From Clostridia bacterium (GTDB lineage: Bacteria; Bacillota; Clostridia; UBA1381): a stretch of DNA of 9,117 nt. This document shows positions 1 to 6,501 of this stretch, one piece after another (the first letter of the stretch is position 1; each line of letters begins with the position of its first letter). Both the position numbers and the translations under genes were made by a program. The stretch spans positions 1 through 9,117 of the forward strand of contig JAFQNU010000149.1 of the NCBI GenBank assembly GCA_017420825.1. The letters run 5' to 3'. A model generated the notes under the pieces. The model was not told where the DNA came from, ran no database searches, and worked only from the letters and a program-made list of their open reading frames with translations.

Positions 1-593
1 TGTGTATGAACTATGTAATCCTTCAAATTATATACAGCCTGTACAGGGTCATCGCCTGTAACCATTACAAGATTTGCAGGGTCTAAATTTACCGCAACGC
101 CTTTAGAATTAAGAGAGTCAAGGAATTTTTTCAGGGTTGCAGAGGTTTCAGGACCTGTCTCAATCGCAAAATGTGATTTCATTGAATCGGCATACTGTGC
201 AAGCTCAAAGCAAGCCTCCTGCATGATTTTATATCTGTCATGGCTTGAATCCTCAGGAACAACACCGATATGAGTTGTAACAACATCACACTCAAGCTCC
301 TTTGCAAGCTCCATTATAACCTTTGATTTTTCAATCAACTCAGGATTTTTTTCCTTATCTGTAAAACCATGTCCCAAATCGCCACATATAGCAGAGAAAA
401 CAAGGCCGTTGTTTTTAACATGATTTAAAAGCTCACGTCTTTTTGAGGGTGTCAGATTTTCCGGTGAATTAACACCTGAAGTTGAGTACATCTGAATACC
501 CTTTGCGCCTAATTTTGATGCTTTTATAACAGCATTGTAGGTATCATCATTTTTTAGAGAATCAACCAAAACACCTATTGGGAAATTATACAT
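1..593 (-). CDS. Sugar phosphate isomerase/epimerase, TIM barrel (3' end outside window)
   Basis: The reverse strand is open from an ATG at 593-591 to the left edge, giving 197 residues without a stop. The protein begins MYNFPIGVLVDSL and reads like the xylose-isomerase-like TIM-barrel family (AP endonuclease 2 fold). Beta-strand ends carry likely metal or substrate ligands: H108 in TTHIGVVPED, E145 in FAIETGPE and D171 in NLDPANLVM. Full-length members have about 270-300 residues, so roughly a third is missing. An AAGGAAG ribosome binding site (601-607) sits 7 nt before the start, which fixes it. The gene is transcribed away from the Gfo/Idh dehydrogenase gene at 800 and shares its regulatory region, so it probably acts in the same pathway. 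It is clearly different in sequence from the second isomerase at 1918. Family assignment is firm; the substrate is unknown. Confidence 0.88.
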   Translation of the reverse strand, partial: MYNFPIGVLVDSLKNDDTYNAVIKASKLGAKGIQMYSTSGVNSPENLTPSKRRELLNHVKNNGLVFSAICGDLGHGFTDKEKNPELIEKSKVIMELAKELECDVVTTHIGVVPEDSSHDRYKIMQEACFELAQYADSMKSHFAIETGPETSATLKKFLDSLNSKGVAVNLDPANLVMVTGDDPVQAVYNLKDYIVHT

Positions 594-624
594 AATAGCA
601 CTTCCTTTTCTTTTTTTTATATAA

Positions 625-653
625 ATAATATAACATAATGATAGCTTTGTCAA
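625..653 (-). promoter_or_regulatory. Leftward promoter of the isomerase gene
   Basis: Read on the reverse strand, TTGACA (653-648) is followed after exactly 17 bp by TATTAT (630-625). This matches the SigA consensus closely and lies about 30 bp before the AAGGAAG/ATG of the leftward gene. It is the mirror image of the rightward promoter at 736-764: both -35 and both -10 boxes are equidistant from 694.5. Confidence 0.8.
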
Positions 654-658
654 TGTTT

Positions 659-730
659 TATATTGCCGTCCAATAACACTATTTTGCTTTTTTAAAATGT
701 AGCAATATAGTGTTAATGTCGGGCAATATA
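659..730. promoter_or_regulatory. Dyad operator, four GCAATATA half-sites (AraC-type layout)
   Basis: Two GCAATATA copies (702-709 and 723-730) point right and are 21 bp apart, two helical turns. Two reverse copies (659-666 TATATTGC and 680-687 TATTTTGC, one mismatch) point left with the same 21-bp period. The arms 648-688 and 701-741 match at 32 of 41 positions by my count. In each direction the proximal half-site ends 5 bp before the -35 box. Direct repeats with 21-bp spacing next to or overlapping the -35 are typical of AraC/XylS-family activators such as AraC at araI1-I2. The regulator identity is inferred; no regulator gene is in the window. Confidence 0.7.
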
Positions 731-735
731 ATTTA

Positions 736-764
736 TTGACTTTTCAGGGGTATGAGTATAAAAT
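736..764 (+). promoter_or_regulatory. Rightward promoter of the dehydrogenase operon
   Basis: TTGACT (736-741), a 17-bp spacer and TAAAAT (759-764) form a good SigA promoter. Transcription would begin near 771, about 29 nt before the chosen ATG at 800. It mirrors the leftward promoter at 625-653 and abuts the rightmost half-site of the shared operator, so activation by a bound regulator is plausible. Confidence 0.8.
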
Positions 765-799
765 AAATTTACAAAAAAATGTTCAGGGAGGAATGGAAA

Positions 800-1864
800 A
801 TGGAAAAGGTAAGAGTAGGTTTGGTAGGATGCGGTAATATAGGAAGAGTGCATCTCAATGCATACAAGAATGCAAAAAATATTGAGGTAGTTGCTTTGTG
901 TGACATTGACCCTGCAAATCTGAAAAAGACATCAGAGATGTACGGAATTGACAAGGTGTACTCAAGTGAGGAGGAGATGCTCAAAAACGAACAGCTTGAT
1001 GCTATTGACGTTTGCGTATGGAACTGTAACCACGCAAAATGTACAATTGACGCATTAAACGCAGGCTTACACGTTTTATGTGAAAAGCCTATGGCAACAA
1101 ATGCAAAAGAGGCACAGGAGATGGCAGATGCTGCAAAGAAAAATAACAAGCTTCTTATGATTGCCTTTGTTATGAGATTTATGGACGAAGGAAGAATTGC
1201 AAAGGATTTCATTGACAACGGCTATATAGGAGATATCTACTACTCAAAGGCTACATATTTAAGACGCCATGGTGCACCGGGCGGTTGGTTTAACAATAAG
1301 AAAATGTCAGCAGGAGGTCCTGTAATTGACCTTGGCGTACACGTTATTGACTTTACAAGATACTTAATGGGCAGACCTCAGGTTAAATCGGTATTTGCAT
1401 CTGTTGAGGATAAGCTCGGAAACAGAGCACACTTAAAGACAGATGTGGGCTGGAAGCCTGATAACGCAAGCGACAAGGATGTATATAACGTTGAAGATTT
1501 CGGAATTGCTATGATTAAATATGAAAACGGACAGACAACACTTTTGGAGACAAGCTACAGCTTAAACGGTGAGGATGTTATTTCCAAAGAGATATACGGA
1601 ACAAAGGGCGGTATGAATATTAACGGTACAGACCTCAAGCTTTATACCGAAATAAACGGATTTTTGGCTGACGTATCTCCCAAGCTTGATAATTATAAGC
1701 AATCGTGCGAGCATTTCCAGGCAGAAATAGAGCATTTTGCAGACTGTATCTTAACAGGATGTGAGTGTATAGCACCTGCAGAGGACGGTATTGAAATCAT
1801 GAAAATACTTGACGCAATCTATGAGTCAGGCAGAACAGGACACGAGGTTATTATTAACGATTAA
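800..1864 (+). CDS. Gfo/Idh/MocA family NAD(P)-dependent oxidoreductase
   Basis: The product has 354 residues. An N-terminal Rossmann fold shows GLVGCGNIG (residues 7-15) for dinucleotide binding and D35 at the end of strand 2, which favours NAD over NADP. The family EKP motif is at 95-97, with K96 the likely catalytic lysine. The C-terminal alpha/beta domain carries DLGVHVID (177-184), where D177 and H181 correspond to the usual active-site residues. Such enzymes oxidise or reduce a hydroxyl or keto group of sugars, inositols or sugar acids. An ATG exists at 779, but the ribosome binding site AGGGAGGA (785-792) lies inside that longer frame and serves the ATG at 800. The promoter would also leave 779 a leader of only about 8 nt. 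The gene is followed after 53 bp by a TIM-barrel isomerase, a common pairing in sugar-modification clusters. The substrate is unknown. Confidence 0.92.
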   Translation: MEKVRVGLVGCGNIGRVHLNAYKNAKNIEVVALCDIDPANLKKTSEMYGIDKVYSSEEEMLKNEQLDAIDVCVWNCNHAKCTIDALNAGLHVLCEKPMATNAKEAQEMADAAKKNNKLLMIAFVMRFMDEGRIAKDFIDNGYIGDIYYSKATYLRRHGAPGGWFNNKKMSAGGPVIDLGVHVIDFTRYLMGRPQVKSVFASVEDKLGNRAHLKTDVGWKPDNASDKDVYNVEDFGIAMIKYENGQTTLLETSYSLNGEDVISKEIYGTKGGMNINGTDLKLYTEINGFLADVSPKLDNYKQSCEHFQAEIEHFADCILTGCECIAPAEDGIEIMKILDAIYESGRTGHEVIIND

Positions 1865-1871
1865 ATTGTTG

Positions 1872-1895
1872 TGTGGGGAACGGGAGTTCCCCACA
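1872..1895 (+). promoter_or_regulatory. Perfect 10-bp intercistronic hairpin
   Basis: TGTGGGGAAC (1872-1881) pairs perfectly with GTTCCCCACA (1886-1895) around a GGGA loop. It begins 8 bp after the dehydrogenase stop and ends just before the ribosome binding site AAAGGAG (1902-1908) of the next gene. There is no U-tract after it, so a simple terminator is unlikely. It more probably protects or sets a processing boundary in the mRNA, adjusting the ratio of the two gene products. Confidence 0.65.
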
Positions 1896-1917
1896 GTTTG
1901 TAAAGGAGACAGAAAAG

Positions 1918-2790
1918 ATGAAAATAGGAGTTAGTTCATATTCGTTTCAGCAGTATTTGAATGATGGCAGACTTGACGTTATAGGTACTGTTGCGAAAGC
2001 AAAGGAAATAGGCTTTGATGCAATTGAATTTGTGGATTTTAATTTGAAAGTAGAGAAATTTGAAGAAAAAAAGGCACTTGCAGAAAAATTAGTTGAGGAA
2101 TGTAAGAAATACGATATTGAAATCAGCGCATATGTAGGCGGAGCAAATCTCTTTAAGGAGGGAGATGAGCTGAAGGCAGAAATGGATAGGGTAAAGACTG
2201 AAATAGACATTGCAAATACACTTGGTGTTAAGTTGTATAGATTTGATATTACATACGGAGCTTTGCCTATGGGATTGAGCTTTGAAATGGTATTGAATAA
2301 GGTGGTTGATTCAATAAGAGAGCTTGCAGACTATGCCAATACCTATGGTATTATGACTATGATTGAAAACCATGGACTTGCATTTCAGGATGCGTATAGA
2401 GTGGAGCAGACTGTAAATCTTGTAAATCGTGATAATTTCAGACTATTGGTTGATGTGGGTAATTTCATATGTGCAGATGAAGACCCTGTAAAATCAGTTT
2501 CAAGAGTTGCTACACTTGCCGCACACGTTCACTTCAAGGACATGAAGCTTGCAGATTATTACAGTGATGAATTAAAGGAAGGTTGTTTTGTTACCAGAGG
2601 AATGAACAGAGCAGTTGGAGTTCCGGTGGGTTATGGTGATGTTAAAGCTGCACAATCATTGGCAATCCTTATAAAAGCAGGCTATAGAGGATATCTTGAT
2701 ATTGAATATGAAGGTTGTGAGGACTGTGTTGAAGGTATCAAAAAGGGCTATGAATTTTTGAAAAATGAGCTTAAAAAATATGACATTTAG
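1918..2790 (+). CDS. Sugar phosphate isomerase/epimerase, TIM barrel
   Basis: The product has 290 residues, full length for the xylose-isomerase-like TIM-barrel family. It opens with MKIGVSSYSFQQYL, the typical first strand. The expected metal-site residues can be placed at strand ends: E150 in MIENHG, D179 in LLVDVGNF, H205 in HVHFKDMK and E263 in LDIEYEG, with E37 in AIEFVDF on strand 2. These enzymes interconvert keto and aldo sugars, epimerise them, or cleave 3-keto-glycosides. The start at 1918 is chosen because AAAGGAGA (1902-1909) precedes it by 9 nt; the frame stays open upstream to an ATG at 1873, but that would lie across the intercistronic hairpin. It is co-transcribed with the Gfo/Idh gene. 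No clear terminator follows; the next 108 bp hold the promoter and operator of the amino-sugar operon. The exact reaction is unknown. Confidence 0.92.
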   Translation: MKIGVSSYSFQQYLNDGRLDVIGTVAKAKEIGFDAIEFVDFNLKVEKFEEKKALAEKLVEECKKYDIEISAYVGGANLFKEGDELKAEMDRVKTEIDIANTLGVKLYRFDITYGALPMGLSFEMVLNKVVDSIRELADYANTYGIMTMIENHGLAFQDAYRVEQTVNLVNRDNFRLLVDVGNFICADEDPVKSVSRVATLAAHVHFKDMKLADYYSDELKEGCFVTRGMNRAVGVPVGYGDVKAAQSLAILIKAGYRGYLDIEYEGCEDCVEGIKKGYEFLKNELKKYDI

Positions 2791-2820
2791 ATAAAAATTA
2801 AAAAAATTACCTGATTTTTC

Positions 2821-2834
2821 CGAAAACGTTTGCA
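2821..2834. promoter_or_regulatory. CcpA/LacI-type operator (cre-like)
   Basis: CGAAAACGTTTGCA is a near-palindrome centred on CG at 2827/2828 and differs from the ideal cre-type form TGAAAACGTTTTCA at two positions. It overlaps the -35 box of the following promoter, so a bound repressor would block RNA polymerase. Catabolite control by CcpA suits an amino-sugar operon; a local LacI-family repressor would bind a similar sequence and cannot be excluded. Confidence 0.65.
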
Positions 2835-2858
2835 ATTTTAAAAATTCTATGATATAAT
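2830..2858 (+). promoter_or_regulatory. Promoter of the amino-sugar operon
   Basis: TTGCAA (2830-2835), a 17-bp spacer and a perfect TATAAT (2853-2858) lie 41 bp before the first start codon. The weak -35 is embedded in the cre-like operator at 2821-2834. Every gap between the downstream genes up to 6502 is short (17-65 bp), so this promoter probably drives all four genes. Confidence 0.75.
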
Positions 2859-2898
2859 GTACAGGATAATTAATATTATATTATGGAGGTAGTAAGAA

Positions 2899-3732
2899 AT
2901 GAGTGCAGAGTTAGTAGTAATGGCAGCAGGAATGGGTAGCCGTTTTGGAGGCTTGAAGCAGGCTGCGCCTGTTGGTCCGAACGGAGAAATGATTATAGAT
3001 TATTCTGTGGCTGATGCGGTAAAGGCAGGCTTCAAAAAGGCTGTTTTCATTATCAGAAAGGATATTGAAAAGGATTTCCGTGCAGCATGCGGAAAAAGAA
3101 TAGAAGGTATAGTTGACGTTGAATATGTATATCAGGAAAAGGATGATTTACCGCAAGGCTTCACATTACCTGAAGGAAGATTAAAGCCATGGGGAACAGG
3201 TCAGGCAATTTTAAGTGCTGCTGATGTTGTTAAAAATCCGTTTTTGGTAATCAATGCTGATGACTATTACGGTCAGAGTGTTTATAAAACAATGTACGAT
3301 TATCTTGCAAATAATGACGGTATGTGCATGGCAGGCTATAAGCTTGGAAACACACTTTCAGAAAACGGTACTGTTTCAAGAGGTGTGTGCAAGGTTGAGA
3401 ATGGGTATTTGAAGAGTCTTGACGAGATGACAGATATTCCTTTTGACACAGACATACCTAAGGATACACCTGTATCTATGAATATGTGGGGACTTGATTT
3501 GGGAATATTTGATTATTTAAAGAAGGAGTTTAACCTTTTCCTTGAAGAAAATATCAATGAGCCAAAGAAAGAGTTTTTATTACCGCTTATTATAAATAAG
3601 AGAGTAAATGAAACAGGAATGCAGGTAAAGGTATTACCTACCGATGAGCAGTGGTATGGAGTAACATACAGTGAGGACTTACCCGCTGTTAAAAAGGCTA
3701 TTGCTGATTTGAATGCAAAGGGCTTGTATTAA
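2899..3732 (+). CDS. Sugar-1-phosphate nucleotidyltransferase
   Basis: The product has 277 residues and is a single NTP-transferase (GT-A-like Rossmann) domain. The nucleotide-binding signature MAAGMGSRFGGLKQ is at 8-21, with R15 and K20 the expected phosphate contacts. KPWGTGQAI (96-104) matches the base-binding segment, and INADDYYG (118-125) gives the acidic metal site. It lacks the C-terminal left-handed beta-helix found in GlmU-type enzymes, so it transfers but does not acetylate. The start has GGAGG (2885-2889) 9 nt upstream. It is the first gene of the operon and lies 18 bp before a NahK-type kinase, whose anomeric sugar-1-phosphate is the natural substrate. I infer that it makes UDP-HexNAc or a similar nucleotide sugar, analogous in role to the uridylyltransferase paired with NahK in bifidobacteria. 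The choice of nucleotide and sugar cannot be read from the sequence. Confidence 0.88.
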   Translation: MSAELVVMAAGMGSRFGGLKQAAPVGPNGEMIIDYSVADAVKAGFKKAVFIIRKDIEKDFRAACGKRIEGIVDVEYVYQEKDDLPQGFTLPEGRLKPWGTGQAILSAADVVKNPFLVINADDYYGQSVYKTMYDYLANNDGMCMAGYKLGNTLSENGTVSRGVCKVENGYLKSLDEMTDIPFDTDIPKDTPVSMNMWGLDLGIFDYLKKEFNLFLEENINEPKKEFLLPLIINKRVNETGMQVKVLPTDEQWYGVTYSEDLPAVKKAIADLNAKGLY

Positions 3733-3750
3733 TTTTGGGGGTTTGAACAA

Positions 3751-4815
3751 ATGATAGATCTTAATAAGATATTGAGAGAATTTCAGATTGAGTCAACTAT
3801 TGAGAACTACGGGAACGGGCATATCAATGATACATATTTAACAGATCCCGATAAATACATTTTACAGAGAATAAACACTAAAATATTCAAAAATCATGTT
3901 GAGCTCATGGATAATATCAATAACGTAACAAGCTTTTTAAGGGAAAAGATTGTTAAAGAGGGCGGAGACCCGGACAGAGAAACTCTTACAGTTGTAAAGA
4001 CAAAAGACGGAAAGAATTATTATGAGTATGACAGTGAGAATGTTTTCAGAGTTTATAAGTTTATTACAGGAACAAAGACTATTGAGCAGAGCACCTCGGC
4101 TGATGATATGTATTATGCAGGAAAGGGTTTCGGAAGATTTGCAGGAATGTTAAATGATTATCCTGCAGATAAGCTTTACGAAACAATAGTTGATTTCCAT
4201 AATACACCGAAACGTGTAGAGGCTTTGAAAAAGGCAATCAGTGACGATATTGCAAAAAGAGCATCAAGTGTTCAGCCTGAGATAGAATTTGCTTTAAAGA
4301 ATGCCGAATTTGCAGGCAAGGTTGTTGAGGCTATGGCAAGCGGAGAAATTCCTTTGAGAGTAACTCACAATGATACAAAGATAAATAATATTCTATTTGA
4401 TGAAAAGACAAGTGAAGCGGTTTGTGTAATTGACCTTGATACAGTTATGCCGGGCAGTGCGTTGTATGATTTCGGAGATGCATTAAGAATAGGTGCATCA
4501 ACTGCAGCAGAGGATGAGACAGACCTTTCAAAAGTACAGTTCAGCAAGGAATATTTCAAGGGCTTTGCAAAGGGTTATTTTGAGGAAATGAAGGAATATC
4601 TGACAGATAAGGAAATAGAATTATTACCTTTCTCTGCAAAATTACTTACATATGAGTGCGGAATAAGATTTCTTACAGATTACTTAAATGGAGATACATA
4701 TTTTAAAACGCATTATGAACAGCATAATCTTGACAGAGCGAGAAATCAGTTTAAGCTTGTAAGTGATATTGCTAATCTTGAAGATGAATTAAACAAAATA
4801 GTAGCAGAGCTTTAA
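3751..4815 (+). CDS. nahK: N-acetylhexosamine 1-kinase (NahK-like, APH fold)
   Basis: The product has 354 residues, close to the roughly 360 of Bifidobacterium NahK. As I recall that enzyme, the similarity runs end to end: GNGHINDTYL (21-30), RVYKFI (100-105), IPLRVTHNDTKINNIL (200-215), IDLDTVMPGS (227-236), DFGDALR and GASTAAEDETDLSKV, then ELLPFSAKLLTYECGIRFL. In the aminoglycoside-phosphotransferase fold, D208 of HND is the catalytic base and D228 of IDLD binds magnesium. NahK phosphorylates GlcNAc or GalNAc at C1 using ATP, in the cytoplasm. A GGGGG ribosome binding site (3737-3741) precedes the ATG by 9 nt. Its neighbours support the role: the nucleotidyltransferase before it would use the 1-phosphate, and GlcNAc catabolic genes follow. 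No galacto-N-biose phosphorylase or galE is present, so preference for GlcNAc or GalNAc is open. Confidence 0.88.
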   Translation: MIDLNKILREFQIESTIENYGNGHINDTYLTDPDKYILQRINTKIFKNHVELMDNINNVTSFLREKIVKEGGDPDRETLTVVKTKDGKNYYEYDSENVFRVYKFITGTKTIEQSTSADDMYYAGKGFGRFAGMLNDYPADKLYETIVDFHNTPKRVEALKKAISDDIAKRASSVQPEIEFALKNAEFAGKVVEAMASGEIPLRVTHNDTKINNILFDEKTSEAVCVIDLDTVMPGSALYDFGDALRIGASTAAEDETDLSKVQFSKEYFKGFAKGYFEEMKEYLTDKEIELLPFSAKLLTYECGIRFLTDYLNGDTYFKTHYEQHNLDRARNQFKLVSDIANLEDELNKIVAEL

Positions 4816-4847
4816 AACAGGGCGGGGGCTTCTTGCCCCTGCCTGTT
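4816..4847 (+). promoter_or_regulatory. GC-rich intercistronic hairpin
   Basis: AACAGG (4816-4821) pairs with CCTGTT (4842-4847), and GGGGC (4825-4829) with GCCCC (4835-4839), around a TTCTT loop. C4823-G4841 and a G-U pair bridge the two blocks, leaving one bulged G. It starts directly after the NahK stop. The following AATTTATG is only weakly U-rich, so partial termination or 3'-end protection of the upstream two-gene message is more likely than full termination. The downstream genes have no separate promoter that I can find. Confidence 0.6.
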
Positions 4848-4880
4848 AATTTATGTGATTACAGAAGGGCAGGATAAAAA

Positions 4881-6485
4881 ATGAGAGTTATAGTATGTGA
4901 AAATTATGAGGAAATGTCGGAACAGGCGGCGAAGCTTGTATCAAGTCAGCTTATTTTAAAGCCTGAGAGTGTATTGGGACTTGCAACAGGCTCAACTCCG
5001 ATAGGCTTGTATCAGAGATTGATAGAAAACAACAAGAAAGGTGAAATAGACTTTTCACAGGTTACAACCTTTAATCTTGACGAATACTATCCAATTAAAA
5101 GAACAAATGACCAGAGCTATTATTATTTTATGAATGAGCAGCTCTTTTCAAAGGTCAATATAAATCCGGAGAATACATATATACCTAATGGTGAGACAAA
5201 AACTCCAAATGATGAGTGCGCAAACTATGAAAAGCTGATAAAAATGCATGGAGGAGTTGATTTGCAGATTTTGGGAATTGGTCAGAACGGACATATTGGA
5301 TTTAATGAGCCGGACGCAAACCTAAATTCCAAAACTCATTTGACCAATCTTACAGAGAATACAATAGAAGCAAATTCAAGATTTTTTACTTCGGATGAAG
5401 AAGTGCCAAGACAGGCTCTTACAATGGGTATTTCCACAATATTGAAATCAAAGAAGATTATACTTTTAGCAAGCGGTGCAAATAAGAGCAGGGTTGTTTC
5501 TGCACTTCTTAATGATGCTATTAATACATCTGTACCTGCAACTATGCTCAAGGTTCATCCTGATGTGGTGCTAATCTGTGATAAGGACGCATATACAGGT
5601 GTACGTCTCGGCGTTGATATAGGCGGAACAGAAGTAAAATTTGCAGTTGTTGAAGGTGGAAAAATATTATACAGATCACAGTTTGAAACTGAAAAGGATT
5701 CAGCAGATAGATTTGTTGAACAGATTGCAGAAGAATGTAACAAAATAAGAAAGGAATATCCTATTAAAACAATAGGTATAGGAACTCCGGGAACAATTAA
5801 AAACGGACTTGTTTCAGCATCAAATCTTCCGTTTAAGAGCTATCCTCTTGGAAAGAGACTTAAGGATTATATTGATATGCCTATTAATATCGATAATGAT
5901 GCAAACTGTGCTGCACTTGGTGAGTCTGAGTTTGGAGCAGGGGAAAAGTATGAAAATATAATTATGGTAACACTTGGAACAGGTGTTGGCGGCGGAATTA
6001 TAATTGATAATAAAATTTGTCATGGTAAGTATAGCATGGGAGAAGTAGGTCACATTATAATTGAAGCTAAAAACGGCTTACCATGCCCATGCGGTCAGAC
6101 AGGCTGTTGGGAACAATATGCATCTGTAACAGCATTTATCAGACAGGCAAAAACAGCAGCACTTGAAAATACAGACAGTGCATTATACAGAATTTACAAG
6201 GAAAACGGCGAAAAACTGAATGGTAAGCTTATATTTGCCGCACTTGACGAGGGATGTCCTGTTGCACAAAAGGTATTTGATGAGTATATTGACTGGCTTG
6301 TTGTTGGTATAAAGAGTCTTATAAATATTTTTGGGCCTGATGCTATAATTATTGCAGGAGGAATAACAAAGCAGGGAGAAAGATTAGTTGCTCCTATAAG
6401 AGAAAGAGTTAATAACAGCGATGTTGCAATAGAAGTATCTGAATTACAAAATGATGCAGGTGCATTGGGTGCCGCTATGCTATGA
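4881..6485 (+). CDS. nagB: Fused glucosamine-6-phosphate deaminase (NagB) and ROK-family sugar kinase
   Basis: One continuous frame of 534 residues encodes two complete enzymes. Residues 1-238 are a NagB domain: LATGSTP (34-40) for the phosphate, NLDEYY (65-70) with catalytic D67, and GIGQNGHIGFNEP (132-144) with H138 and E143. NagB converts GlcN-6-P to fructose-6-P and ammonia. Residues 241-534 are a ROK kinase: GVDIGGTEVKFAVV (244-257) binds ATP, NDANCAALGE (339-348) holds catalytic D340, and GTGVGGGII follows at 367. The zinc site is GEVGH (H391) plus CPCGQTGCWE (C402, C404, C409). Each part has the usual length of a stand-alone protein, and there is essentially no linker (near 5592-5601). 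With NagA 16 bp downstream, the ROK part is most likely a GlcNAc kinase, though glucose or ManNAc are possible. The AGGA at 4871-4874 is 6 nt before the ATG. Confidence 0.9.
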   Translation: MRVIVCENYEEMSEQAAKLVSSQLILKPESVLGLATGSTPIGLYQRLIENNKKGEIDFSQVTTFNLDEYYPIKRTNDQSYYYFMNEQLFSKVNINPENTYIPNGETKTPNDECANYEKLIKMHGGVDLQILGIGQNGHIGFNEPDANLNSKTHLTNLTENTIEANSRFFTSDEEVPRQALTMGISTILKSKKIILLASGANKSRVVSALLNDAINTSVPATMLKVHPDVVLICDKDAYTGVRLGVDIGGTEVKFAVVEGGKILYRSQFETEKDSADRFVEQIAEECNKIRKEYPIKTIGIGTPGTIKNGLVSASNLPFKSYPLGKRLKDYIDMPINIDNDANCAALGESEFGAGEKYENIIMVTLGTGVGGGIIIDNKICHGKYSMGEVGHIIIEAKNGLPCPCGQTGCWEQYASVTAFIRQAKTAALENTDSALYRIYKENGEKLNGKLIFAALDEGCPVAQKVFDEYIDWLVVGIKSLINIFGPDAIIIAGGITKQGERLVAPIRERVNNSDVAIEVSELQNDAGALGAAML

Positions 6486-6501
6486 TAAAAGGGTGATAAG
6501 C

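Noticed and set aside
779..799. Upstream ATG for the Gfo/Idh gene
   Set aside because: It would place the ribosome binding site inside the coding region and leave almost no leader after the predicted transcription start; family members begin near MEKVRVGLVGCG.
769..1218. Reverse-strand open frame opposite the Gfo/Idh gene
   Set aside because: It lies within a well-supported gene, has no ribosome binding site or family resemblance, and is rich in Ser/Phe as expected from the complement of Lys/Glu-rich coding DNA. The same holds for 1947-2210, 4365-4559, 5336-5551, 5555-5743 and 5820-6053.
5580..5620. The NagB-ROK junction as a sequencing artefact joining two genes
   Set aside because: The frame is continuous, both domains keep conserved ends, and there is no internal ribosome binding site and start where a separate ROK gene would begin. 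Read-level support is still worth confirming.
6451..6501. Upstream ATG for nagA overlapping the NagB-ROK gene
   Set aside because: The extra 17 residues look unlike NagA, and AAAGGGTGA at 6488-6496 fits the ATG at 6502.
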